A DNA stretch of 15,515 bases from Robiginitomaculum sp. (lineage in GTDB: Bacteria > Pseudomonadota > Alphaproteobacteria > Caulobacterales > Maricaulaceae): the NCBI GenBank assembly GCA_027071965.1, contig JALSYJ010000102.1, forward strand, positions 1 through 15,515, written 5' to 3'. The notes below the pieces were generated by a model, which worked only from the letters and a program-made list of their open reading frames with translations, was not told the DNA's origin and did not search any database. The position numbers and the translations under genes were made by a program. This document shows positions 6,830-14,533 of this stretch, one piece after another. Positions within the stretch are counted from its first letter, which is position 1. Every line of letters begins with the position of its first letter.

Positions 6830-9800
6830 ATGCGTAAATTCTTGTTACTTTCAGTATCTTTACCCACATTCGCTTTTGCCAGCGCCACAATGGCACAAGT
6901 TGAAATAGACACTGAAACAACCGATCCTGTTGACACCCAAACCATTGATAATGGCAACCCGGCCGATATTGTAATATTAAGCGCAGGTACTGTTCTGGTC
7001 GGTGAAGGCTTGGCGGCAGTTACCCTTAATTCTGATAATACCGTAACCAATCAGGGGATAATAGGCTCAGATGATGCCGACAATTCCACCGGCGTGCTGG
7101 TCTCCGGTGCCGTAACCGGAGAAATCCTTAATTCAGGATCCATCAGTCTTACTGAAAACTTTTCCGGTGAGGACACCGATGGTGACGGTGATTTTGACAC
7201 ACCCTTTGCTATTGGAACAGGAAGGGTGGGCATTTTGGTGGAAGGAAGCTCTACCCTTACCGGGAATATAACCAATGATGATCTTGGGCGCATCACTATT
7301 GAAGGCAATGACTCTGCTGGAATTCAAGTTGCGGGCACGTTAAACGGCAATTTAACGTCACAAGGAACCATAGACGTAACCGGTGATCGAACTTATGGGG
7401 TTTTGGTTTCAGGGACAGTAAACGGGGATGTGGTCACGGCTGGCCGTATATCTGCTAATGGTGAAGACTCTGGCGGTGTAAGAGTTACTGGCGAAGTTAA
7501 CGGAGCAATCCGCAACACCGCCTCCATCACTGCTACCGGGTTTCGCTCAATCAATCGTGCATCGGCAGAAGTTCGCGCAGCACTTGATAATGATGATTTA
7601 CTTATCGGTGGCAGCGCCATTGCCGTTGGTGGCAATGTTACCGGTGGCATTGTCAATGATTCAATTACCGATGAAAATGATAATACCGTTACCGGAGAGT
7701 TGCGCTCTACCGGTTCCGCCCCGGCGCTATTGGTTGCGGCCTCATTAGACGGCAATGACAATGGCGATGTAAATATTGGTGCAGTTGGGACCCTGGCCGA
7801 TGATGAGTTTTTCGGCATCATCAATCGCGGACGAATTGCAAGTGCAGGCATTAATGACGGAATAGCTACAACCGGAATTCGTGTTGAAGGCACAGAAGTA
7901 AACGGTGTTCTTCGGCAAACCATTATCGAAGGCGGCTTGCTTACAACCGGATCCATTTCATCTGATGCATTTGAGGCTGATTCCAGCGCCATTTCCATTG
8001 GCAATGGAGCAGTGGTTCCTGTGATTGATATACGCGGAATAACCCAGGTTACGACCTTGTCTCAATCTGGTGGAAGAGCCGCTTCAATCCTGATTGAATC
8101 AGGCGCTCAGGTAAATGAAATCAGAGTAAATGCAGCGGTTCGCGCCAGTTATATTGGCACTGGCGTTGGCGGCTTTGCCGCAGGCATTGTCGATGAAAGC
8201 GGAACTGTAGACTTGCTGCTTAACAATGGCAGCATTACCACATCATTTACTGAATTGCTTCCAAGTGGCACTGAAGCCGACCCTACAGATACAACAAGGC
8301 GTGAAATTGCTGTTGACTTGTCTGCAAATACCACAGGCGCGACCCTTCGCCAGGTCACAGCTATTGACCCTGATCCTACTGATAATGTTGATCCGTCCAT
8401 ACCTGAAATAGAGGGTGATTTATTGTTCGGTAGCGGCGCTGATGCTTTGGAGCTATTGAACGGATCAATCAAAGGCGATGTGTTTTTTGGTGATGGCGAC
8501 GATATTCTGCTTATTGATAATGGCGCTGAATTAACTGGTGCCATATATGATACAGATGGTCAGTTGACCCTAGACATTCGCGATGGACTGCTGGCCCTTG
8601 GCGCAGATACCGCACTTTCGTTAACTTCTGCCAGTTTTGGGGCCAACTCCCGGCTGCAATTGACCATTGACCCGACAATTGGCGGAGGCTTTCAAAGTGC
8701 GTCATTTATCGCATCTGGCAATGTATCATTCCTTGAAGGAGCAAGAATTTCCCCCAGCCTGTCCGGGCTTATTGCTCAGGCTGGTACCTTTGATTTAATT
8801 ACGGCCGGCAGCTTTAGTTTTGCCGAGAACTTCGCTTCAATGCTGGACACCAGTTCTTTGCCCTTCTTATATAATGTTGGAATTAGCCAAGCCGGAGGGC
8901 CAAACGTCCTGACCATTACCCTTGATCGCAGGACTGCTGCGGAATTGGGCATGACTATAAATCAGGCTGCTGCTTATGATGCCTGGTTTAATGCCGTCAT
9001 TACCAGCCCGGACACTGCCCTAACCAGTGCCTTTGCCGGATTAACCAGTTCCACCGATTTTTACGCAGCATATGATCAGTTGCTACCAGAGTTTGGAGCT
9101 GCTGCCTTGCAGTTTACTTTGGCCAATACCGACGGCACCACCGGTGCCATTGGCAATCGTCTTGATGCCCTGCGCCGTGGTTATGGTTCAGGTGGAGCGT
9201 GGATTCAGGAAATCGGCTATTATTTGAACCGGAACCGCAGCTCCATCTCCCAACCCTATAACGGCTTTGGTTTAGGACTGGCGGTTGGCACTGATCGTCC
9301 CATGGCAGGATTTGATGCTGTTGGCCTGTCATTAAGCGGTTTTTCCAGCGAAATACGAGAAACAGACGGTTTTGATACCCCGCTTTCCTCAATCTCGGCT
9401 CAGGTTGGGATTTATGCAGGAAAGAGTTTTGGCGGATTTGATTTTATTACCCACTCTGCCATTGGTCTGGATAGTTTCACCTCGGAACGCAATCTGGAAC
9501 TTGGCACGGTTGTGCGTACAGCCAATGCCAATTGGCGCGGCTATCATATTGCCAGCACATCCAAATTCTCAAAAGACTATGCTCTTGGCCGCTGGATGTT
9601 TAGCCCGAGCGTATCTTTTGATTATTTGCGGCTTACCGAAGAAGGATACAAGGAAGCCGGTGGCGGAGTTGGTTTTGACTTGGCTCTCGACTCCAGAGTA
9701 TCAGAAAATATATCTGCCACTGCCGCCTTTACCCTTGGGCGGAAGTTTGGTTCTGAACGTTCATGGTGGACACCACGTTTACGGGCCGGGGTGCGCAATG

Positions 9801-10018
9801 ATATCAAGGGCGATCCAACATTGACCACAGCGCGGTTTGTTGGGTTCAATGATCGTTTCACGGTTTCCCCACAGGCCTTGCCAAAAACTGCGCTATTGGC
9901 CGGTTTCTCCCTAACTGCAGGCAGCAGATATACCTCTTTTGGATTTGATTATGATGCGGATATTCGTAACGGGTTTATTCGTCATACAGGCAAGGTCGTG
10001 ATTCGATTCATCTTCTAA
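6830..10018 (+). CDS. Autotransporter (type Va secretion) with beta-helix passenger
   Basis: The 1062-residue protein begins with a Sec signal peptide (MRKFLLLSVSLPTFAFASATMA, cleavage expected after residue 22). The passenger (about 23-770) is Asp/Asn/Gly/Thr-rich and cysteine-poor. It has a recurring beta-helix-like repeat of roughly two dozen residues of form G-x-x-V-x-G-x-x-x-G-x-I-x-N-x-G-x-I, for example GVLVSGAVTGEILNSGSI and GIQVAGTLNGNLTSQGTI. Around 528-566, GSGAD and GDGDD occur, as in acidic calcium-type turns. A helical stretch near 700-780 leads into the C-terminal beta-barrel (about 785-1062), which alternates hydrophobic and polar residues and ends in aromatic RFIF, the usual outer-membrane insertion signal. 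It is likely surface exposed or released; adhesion or a structural role is plausible, with no catalytic motif seen. It is monocistronic by position. Passenger function is unknown. Confidence 0.93.
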   Translation: MRKFLLLSVSLPTFAFASATMAQVEIDTETTDPVDTQTIDNGNPADIVILSAGTVLVGEGLAAVTLNSDNTVTNQGIIGSDDADNSTGVLVSGAVTGEILNSGSISLTENFSGEDTDGDGDFDTPFAIGTGRVGILVEGSSTLTGNITNDDLGRITIEGNDSAGIQVAGTLNGNLTSQGTIDVTGDRTYGVLVSGTVNGDVVTAGRISANGEDSGGVRVTGEVNGAIRNTASITATGFRSINRASAEVRAALDNDDLLIGGSAIAVGGNVTGGIVNDSITDENDNTVTGELRSTGSAPALLVAASLDGNDNGDVNIGAVGTLADDEFFGIINRGRIASAGINDGIATTGIRVEGTEVNGVLRQTIIEGGLLTTGSISSDAFEADSSAISIGNGAVVPVIDIRGITQVTTLSQSGGRAASILIESGAQVNEIRVNAAVRASYIGTGVGGFAAGIVDESGTVDLLLNNGSITTSFTELLPSGTEADPTDTTRREIAVDLSANTTGATLRQVTAIDPDPTDNVDPSIPEIEGDLLFGSGADALELLNGSIKGDVFFGDGDDILLIDNGAELTGAIYDTDGQLTLDIRDGLLALGADTALSLTSASFGANSRLQLTIDPTIGGGFQSASFIASGNVSFLEGARISPSLSGLIAQAGTFDLITAGSFSFAENFASMLDTSSLPFLYNVGISQAGGPNVLTITLDRRTAAELGMTINQAAAYDAWFNAVITSPDTALTSAFAGLTSSTDFYAAYDQLLPEFGAAALQFTLANTDGTTGAIGNRLDALRRGYGSGGAWIQEIGYYLNRNRSSISQPYNGFGLGLAVGTDRPMAGFDAVGLSLSGFSSEIRETDGFDTPLSSISAQVGIYAGKSFGGFDFITHSAIGLDSFTSERNLELGTVVRTANANWRGYHIASTSKFSKDYALGRWMFSPSVSFDYLRLTEEGYKEAGGGVGFDLALDSRVSENISATAAFTLGRKFGSERSWWTPRLRAGVRNDIKGDPTLTTARFVGFNDRFTVSPQALPKTALLAGFSLTAGSRYTSFGFDYDADIRNGFIRHTGKVVIRFIF

Positions 10019-10160
10019 GGGTTAACAAAACCCAAACAAGCAGTCCCGTTAAAGATACAAGCACTTGTTTTTATGCGTAAAAATTATTATAGATTGCATC
10101 TTGATTTTGAACACAACTTATACGATATTTTTACTGCGCACACACCTGGCGCATCCTACC

Positions 10161-10178
10161 AATGAACAATCGTTCATT
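10161..10178. promoter_or_regulatory. TetR-like operator dyad
   Basis: AATGAACAATCGTTCATT is a perfect 7+7 inverted repeat with a 4-base spacer. Its size and the GAAC/GTTC half-sites resemble TetR-family operators. It lies 142 bp upstream of the peptidase ATG and 143 bp after the autotransporter stop; no TetR gene is in the window. Resemblance only. Confidence 0.4.
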
Positions 10179-10195
10179 CATTCTAGGAACTACTT

Positions 10196-10233
10196 CAGAG
10201 GCTGATATTCCCCCGAGTGTCAGCCTCTGTTTT
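10196..10233 (+). terminator. Probable Rho-independent terminator
   Basis: CAGAGGCTGA (10196-10205) pairs perfectly with TCAGCCTCTG (10220-10229) over a 14-base loop and is followed by TTTT (10230-10233). It would end the autotransporter transcript 178 bp after its stop. It lies between the TetR-like dyad and the next gene, so if that gene's promoter is at the dyad this hairpin could instead attenuate it. Confidence 0.65.
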
Positions 10234-10319
10234 CAGCTACACTCTGCCCATTACGAATCAGTTTTCAGTTCATTTTGAACCGGAAATTCTCTAGATTGCA
10301 GAATCAAAGGTGGTGTGAA

Positions 10320-11393
10320 ATGCGTAATTTGTTATGTGCTCTGATTGCTGTAGTTTTGCTTGGCAGTTGCCAAACGTCCAGCGGTGTTTCTAAAGACAGT
10401 CTTTCACAAAACCAGCAAAACCCTGTTGTCATGATGCCGGGGCCGAGCCAGATTGTGCTACTGGTACATGGTGGTGCAGGTTCGGCACGACCTGGCGGAA
10501 TGCCCGAAGAAGACGAAGCTAAATATCGTGCTGCCTTGTCCGATGCCCTTACAGCAGGATATACCATCTTACAGGCTGGCGGAAGCTCTTTGGATGCTGT
10601 GCAGGCCAGTCTTACGATACTGGAAGATGATCCCCTGTTTAATGCAGGTCGCGGATCAGTTTTAAGCGCCAATGGCAAAGTATCAATGGACGCCTCAATT
10701 ATGGATGGGAGTAATCGCAATGCCGGGGCAATTGCGGGGGTTAATGGAATTCGTCATCCGGTTCTTGCGGCCAGTGCGGTGATGAATAACAGCCCCCATG
10801 TCTTGCTTTTTGGCTCTGGAGCCGAACAATTTGCCAAAGATCAGGGCCTGGAAACAATGCCTGAGTCATGGTTTATTACTGAGCCCCGGGTCAGGCAATT
10901 AAACCGCATTAAACAAAAAGAACGAAAGACGCAAAATTCCAAACTGGACAGCACCTCCTATTTTGGAACGGTCGGGGCTGTGGCTTTGGACATTAAGGGT
11001 AATCTGGCTGCTGCAACCTCAACCGGCGGCATGACCAACAAGAAATGGGGCCGGGTTGGTGATTCTCCGATTATTGGCGCTGGAACCTATGCTGATAATC
11101 AGTCCTGCGCAGTCTCAGCAACCGGCTGGGGGGAGTATTTCATAAGAGGAACTGTAGCCCGTGATATTTGCGCCCGCATCCAGTGGACTGGCGCAAACGC
11201 CCAACTTGCCGGCGATCAGGAAATTGCCGAAATAGTGGAAGCTGGCGGCAGCGGAGGGGTGTTGGTTCTGACACCTGATGGCGATTATGCCTTTTCCTTT
11301 TCAACTGCCGTGATGTTTCGCGGTGTTCGTACCGAAGCTGGTGAGGAAGTAGCAATCTTTGCCAATCATGGTAACAGACAACTTACCGACTGA
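10320..11393 (+). CDS. Lipoprotein isoaspartyl peptidase / L-asparaginase (Ntn-hydrolase, type 2)
   Basis: A 357-residue Asparaginase_2 family protein that hydrolyses isoaspartyl dipeptides and/or asparagine. The chosen ATG follows an AAAGGTGG Shine-Dalgarno-like stretch and gives a clean lipoprotein signal, MRNLLCALIAVVLLGSC, with the lipobox cysteine at 17 and Gln at +2, suggesting outer-membrane anchoring. An upstream in-frame TTG at 10275 would bury that signal. The family fold begins at IVLLVHGGAGSARPGG and continues with LDAVQASLTILEDDPLFNAGRGSVLSANGKVSMDAS. FGTVGAVALD holds the autocleavage nucleophile Thr217, and STGGMTNKKWGRVGDSPIIGAGTYADN is the substrate-binding stretch. A basic variable linker, LNRIKQKERKTQNSK, precedes the cleavage site. 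It ends 25 bp before parE on the same strand and is probably co-transcribed with it. Peptidase versus asparaginase preference cannot be decided. Confidence 0.93.
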   Translation: MRNLLCALIAVVLLGSCQTSSGVSKDSLSQNQQNPVVMMPGPSQIVLLVHGGAGSARPGGMPEEDEAKYRAALSDALTAGYTILQAGGSSLDAVQASLTILEDDPLFNAGRGSVLSANGKVSMDASIMDGSNRNAGAIAGVNGIRHPVLAASAVMNNSPHVLLFGSGAEQFAKDQGLETMPESWFITEPRVRQLNRIKQKERKTQNSKLDSTSYFGTVGAVALDIKGNLAAATSTGGMTNKKWGRVGDSPIIGAGTYADNQSCAVSATGWGEYFIRGTVARDICARIQWTGANAQLAGDQEIAEIVEAGGSGGVLVLTPDGDYAFSFSTAVMFRGVRTEAGEEVAIFANHGNRQLTD

Positions 11394-11418
11394 GTCGCAA
11401 TAACGGAAATTATGAGAT

Positions 11419-13419
11419 ATGACTTCGGCTGCCCGCAATTCACTGTTTGACGATCCTGCATCCTCAAAAGCAGAGGCGGAGTATTCCGCAAAAGATATCG
11501 AGGTCCTTGAAGGACTGGAGCCTGTACGCCGCCATCCCGGCATGTATGTGGGCGGCACCAATAGCAGTGCCATGCATCATTTGTTTGCCGAAATTCTTGA
11601 TAATGCCATGGATGAAGTGGTATCCGGCCATGCTGATCGTATTGAAATTACATTAGAAGCAGATAACTGGCTGACAGTAAAAGACAATGGTCGCGGCATT
11701 CCTGTAGATCCACACCCAAAGTTTAAGGATAAATCGGCTTTGGAAGTCATTATGACCACCTTGCATGCCGGTGGAAAATTCACCTCAAAAAGTTATCAGA
11801 CCTCCGGAGGGCTGCATGGGGTTGGGGTTTCGGTCACCAATGCCCTGTCAAGCCATCTGGAAGTGGAGGTTGCCCGCAACCGAAAACTGTACGGACAAAA
11901 GTTCTCTCAAGGTAAAACTCGGGGTAAGTTGCTGGAAATGGGATCAGTTCCCAACCGGCGCGGAACCTTAATCCGCTTCCAGCCTGATCGGGAAATTTTT
12001 GGATCAAAGCTGAACTTTTCGCCAAAGCGTCTAATACAAATGGCCCGCTCCAAAGCATATTTGCATCGAGGCGCTGAAATACGCTGGAATTGTGATCCGG
12101 CACTGGTTGAAGGCACAGATACACCTCATGAGGCCCGCTTTCACTTTCCCGGCGGGCTTGCAGATTTTCTAAAGGAAAAGCTGGGTAAAAAAACCACAAT
12201 CACCGACAGCATATTCAGCGGACAGGTGGAACGGGAAAATCGTGACGGCTCGGTTGAATGGGCTTTGGCGTGGACACCGCAGGGCTTTGGTGATGCTGAT
12301 GGATTTATAAATGCCTATTGCAACACCATACCCACCCCCGAAGGTGGCACCCATGTGGCAGGAATGCGCAGCGCCTTAACCAAGGGCCTAAGAGCCTATG
12401 CAGATATTGTCGGACAGGGAAAAAAATCCGGCATTATCACTGCTGAAGACGTACTTGGCACCGCCGGAGCCATGGTATCGGTTTTTGTAACCAAGCCGGC
12501 ATTTCAGGGACAAACCAAGGAAAAACTGGCAACACCTTCGGCAACAAAGGCGGTGGAAAGCGCCATGCGTGACCGGTTTGACCATTGGCTTGCCGCCAAT
12601 CCCCAGCAAAGCGCAAAACTGCTGGAATGGGTAATTGGCCGCGCGGAAGACCGAATGCGGCGGCGCAAACAAAAAGAGGTAAGCCGCAAATCTGCAACCC
12701 GTAAACTACGACTGCCTGGAAAACTGGCTGATTGTTCAAACAATTCCAATGAAGGAACGGAAATTTTTCTGGTGGAGGGCGACAGTGCGGGAGGTTCAGC
12801 CAAGCAGGGACGGGATAGGTTTACTCAGGCAATTTTACCCCTGAAGGGAAAAATCCTAAATGTTGCCAGTGCCGCACCAGACAAGATTATGGCCAATCAG
12901 GAAATCAAGGATCTGGTTCAGGCCCTTGGTATTGGTATCGGGCCAAAATTCAATATTGATGATTTACGTTATGAGAGGGTCATCATTATGACTGATGCAG
13001 ATGTGGATGGGGATCATATCGCGGCCTTGTTGATGACCTTCTTTTATACCTGCATGCCAGGCTTGCTGGAATCTGGTCGGCTGTTTTTGGCTCTGCCGCC
13101 CTTATACCGTCTCACCCAAAAGGGAAAAAGCGCCTATGCCCGCAATGAGGCTCACCGTGATGAATTACTGGCCGGGCCATTCTCAGGGCCTGGAAAGGTA
13201 GAAATCAGCCGGTTCAAAGGCCTTGGGGAAATGATGCCTGCGCAATTAAAAGAAACCACCATGAATCCGGCCACCCGCACTTTGGCCAGGGTAACCATTG
13301 ACCGGGACAATCTGCCTACGACTGAAGCTCTGGTGGAGACTTTGATGGGTAAAAAACCAGAATTGCGGTTCGCCTTTATTCAAGAACATGCAACAGAAAC
13401 TGTTGATCTGGATCTATGA
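11419..13419 (+). CDS. parE: DNA topoisomerase IV subunit B
   Basis: The ATPase subunit of topoisomerase IV decatenates daughter chromosomes together with ParC. The GHKL ATPase domain shows EILDNAMDE (catalytic Glu58, Mg-binding Asn62), VKDNGRGIPVDPHP (87-100), LHAGGKF and TSGGLHGVGVSVTNALS. The transducer domain follows. The TOPRIM domain has FLVEGDSAGGSAKQGRDR with Glu453 and DADVDGDH at 526-533, then the C-terminal ISRFKGLGEMMPAQLKETTM and the usual MNPATRTLARVTI tail. The length of 666 residues, without the about 150-residue insertion common in Gram-negative GyrB, points to ParE. The N-terminal 25 residues are a variable extension. The start is supported by position 25 bp after the peptidase gene, with only a weak GGA-type ribosome site. 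Confidence 0.95.
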   Translation: MTSAARNSLFDDPASSKAEAEYSAKDIEVLEGLEPVRRHPGMYVGGTNSSAMHHLFAEILDNAMDEVVSGHADRIEITLEADNWLTVKDNGRGIPVDPHPKFKDKSALEVIMTTLHAGGKFTSKSYQTSGGLHGVGVSVTNALSSHLEVEVARNRKLYGQKFSQGKTRGKLLEMGSVPNRRGTLIRFQPDREIFGSKLNFSPKRLIQMARSKAYLHRGAEIRWNCDPALVEGTDTPHEARFHFPGGLADFLKEKLGKKTTITDSIFSGQVERENRDGSVEWALAWTPQGFGDADGFINAYCNTIPTPEGGTHVAGMRSALTKGLRAYADIVGQGKKSGIITAEDVLGTAGAMVSVFVTKPAFQGQTKEKLATPSATKAVESAMRDRFDHWLAANPQQSAKLLEWVIGRAEDRMRRRKQKEVSRKSATRKLRLPGKLADCSNNSNEGTEIFLVEGDSAGGSAKQGRDRFTQAILPLKGKILNVASAAPDKIMANQEIKDLVQALGIGIGPKFNIDDLRYERVIIMTDADVDGDHIAALLMTFFYTCMPGLLESGRLFLALPPLYRLTQKGKSAYARNEAHRDELLAGPFSGPGKVEISRFKGLGEMMPAQLKETTMNPATRTLARVTIDRDNLPTTEALVETLMGKKPELRFAFIQEHATETVDLDL

Positions 13420-13518
13420 TACCCACTCAGGGCCAGGCAAATAACCCATAAAACCTTGCAAGTTAAAAACCTGATACCATTTGCCAGAAACAGCTCTTTT
13501 TTAATAGCGAATAAATCA

Positions 13519-14025
13519 ATGTCCAATCCAGCAACCAGTCCGATTGATCTTGTAGAAATAACGTCGGCTTTTTCAGTAAGTGCGCAAATATTCCCCCGGC
13601 AGTTTCCAGCCATTAAAACCATGGGCTTTACCCGTATTTTGAATGTTCGCCCTGATGCTGAAGAAGACGAGGAAGAACAACCCCCAAGATGGCAATTAGA
13701 ACAACAGGCTTTGGCACATGGACTGCAATTTTCTCATATACCAATCGAATCCGGTGCAGCCTTTCCTGAAATAGCCATTAGAAGCACAGCCCATTTGCTT
13801 GAAAAGCATCAGGAAAAAACCCTGGCATTTTGCTTAACCGGCATAAGGTCTTTACGTCTGTGGGCATTGGGTAATGCGTTGGCAGGCCTATCCACACCGC
13901 AACAGATTATGGATGATGCGAAAAGAGCTGGTTTTGATTTATCGCAGTTTTCACAGCATCTGCACCGACTGGCACAACAACAAGAACCTTTTTATGTTGC
14001 TGATGACAGCGCCAACCTGATTTAG
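13519..14025 (+). CDS. TIGR01244/DUF442 family protein (rhodanese/phosphatase-like)
   Basis: From ATG 13519 the protein has 168 residues. It starts with the family pattern: ITSAFSVSAQIFPRQFPAIKTMGFTRILNVRPDAEE (14-49), as in the N-terminal domain of beta-lactamase hydrolase-like proteins. The active-site loop is FCLTGIRS, with Cys105 and Arg110 in a C-x4-R spacing as in rhodanese-type loops (commonly CRSGTRS); Leu and Thr replace the usual Arg and Ser. SLRLWALGNALAG follows. The segment EEDEEEQPPRW is an acidic insertion. An in-frame TTG at 13456 would add 21 residues outside the family's conserved part, so I prefer the ATG although its ribosome site is poor. It lies 99 bp after parE. The role is probably thiol/sulfur or phosphate chemistry; in relatives it is linked to sulfide handling. 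The TAG stop is the start of the following repeat. Confidence 0.85.
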   Translation: MSNPATSPIDLVEITSAFSVSAQIFPRQFPAIKTMGFTRILNVRPDAEEDEEEQPPRWQLEQQALAHGLQFSHIPIESGAAFPEIAIRSTAHLLEKHQEKTLAFCLTGIRSLRLWALGNALAGLSTPQQIMDDAKRAGFDLSQFSQHLHRLAQQQEPFYVADDSANLI

Positions 14026-14173
14026 AGCATTTTTAGCAAAAGTGGTAAGGTTTTTTGTGCGCTACCGCCTAGCGGCTACTTGAGGAGTCTATGTCTGCGC
14101 TATCGCCTAGCGGCTACTTGAGGAGTCTTTTAATGTCCTACCGCTTCGTTATTTTAAGCGCGGGTTGTGTCCT
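14023..14173. repeat. Second locus of the palindromic element with 38-bp variant units
   Basis: It starts on the TAG stop codon with TAGAGCATTTTTAGCAAAAG, a near copy of the left arm at 1190. Units begin at 14059 (38 bp), 14097 (38 bp) and 14135 (34 bp), with the start of another at 14169. The first two carry CGCCTAGCGGCTACTTGAG, three bases longer in the loop than at the first locus. The right arm with GAAAATGC is missing. The sequence instead runs into another palindromic element. Confidence 0.88.
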
Positions 14174-14181
14174 ACCATTTT

Positions 14182-14323
14182 CGTCACTCCGGGCTATGCG
14201 CCGTAAGTCCATCCACCGATGTTAATGCTCGGGGGCCAAGGTTAGGATCAATCATCGAGGTATATTACCAACGCTCTTACCACTACCAAGGCAGGATGGA
14301 TACCGACTTTCGTCGGTATGACG
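14182..14323. repeat. MITE-like element with imperfect terminal inverted repeats
   Basis: The left end CGTCACTCCGGG...GTCCATCC and the right end GGATGGATACCG...GGTATGACG are imperfect inverted repeats (shared CGTCA, CCG and CCATCC). The right arm itself is a hairpin: ATACCGAC (14300-14307), TTTC, GTCGGTAT (14312-14319). Ends of the TGGAT-ACC...GGT-ATGACG kind are frequent dispersed repeats in alphaproteobacteria. No transposase is present. Confidence 0.6.
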
Positions 14324-14533
14324 GAAGCGTAGTGACTGAGTATTGCGTATACAAATTTCAAATTCCATCACTTGCATATGTTTTCTATCCTATTGTTTTG
14401 CTGTCTAGTGCCAAGGTGTGATGGGTTTGGTTTCTTACAATTTGGTCATGAACCTCCCCTTTAGGATCAGGCTTCTTGCCGTCATGGATTTAGCTGTTTA
14501 CCGTGCCGGTGATTCAAGTTGGGAGGATTTCAG
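14324..14533. other. Intergenic region before the amidohydrolase gene
   Basis: No convincing gene lies between the repeats and 14534. The only clear signal is a strong Shine-Dalgarno, GGGAGG at 14521-14526, seven bases before the amidohydrolase ATG. No promoter could be assigned with confidence. The region is A/T-richer near 14340-14400. Confidence 0.5.

Noticed and set aside
7393..8004. 203-codon antisense ORF in the autotransporter gene
   Set aside because: It is a low-complexity Ser/Pro/Val reading opposite the repetitive passenger and has the codon bias of a complement frame. It is a shadow of the real gene.
10275..10319. Upstream TTG start for the peptidase
   Set aside because: It would put 15 charged residues before a textbook lipoprotein signal peptide. 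The ATG at 10320 has a better ribosome site.
13456..13518. Upstream TTG start for the TIGR01244 protein
   Set aside because: The added 21 residues precede the conserved family start and show no signal peptide or homology. The ATG at 13519 gives the usual length.
14167..14421. 84-codon ATG ORF
   Set aside because: It lies across the end of the palindromic repeat and the MITE-like element, lacks a ribosome site, and its translation resembles no protein family.
14365..14424. CCATCAC / GTGATGG inverted repeat
   Set aside because: Seven bases at 46-base separation in A/T-rich DNA is likely chance; no further pairing supports it.
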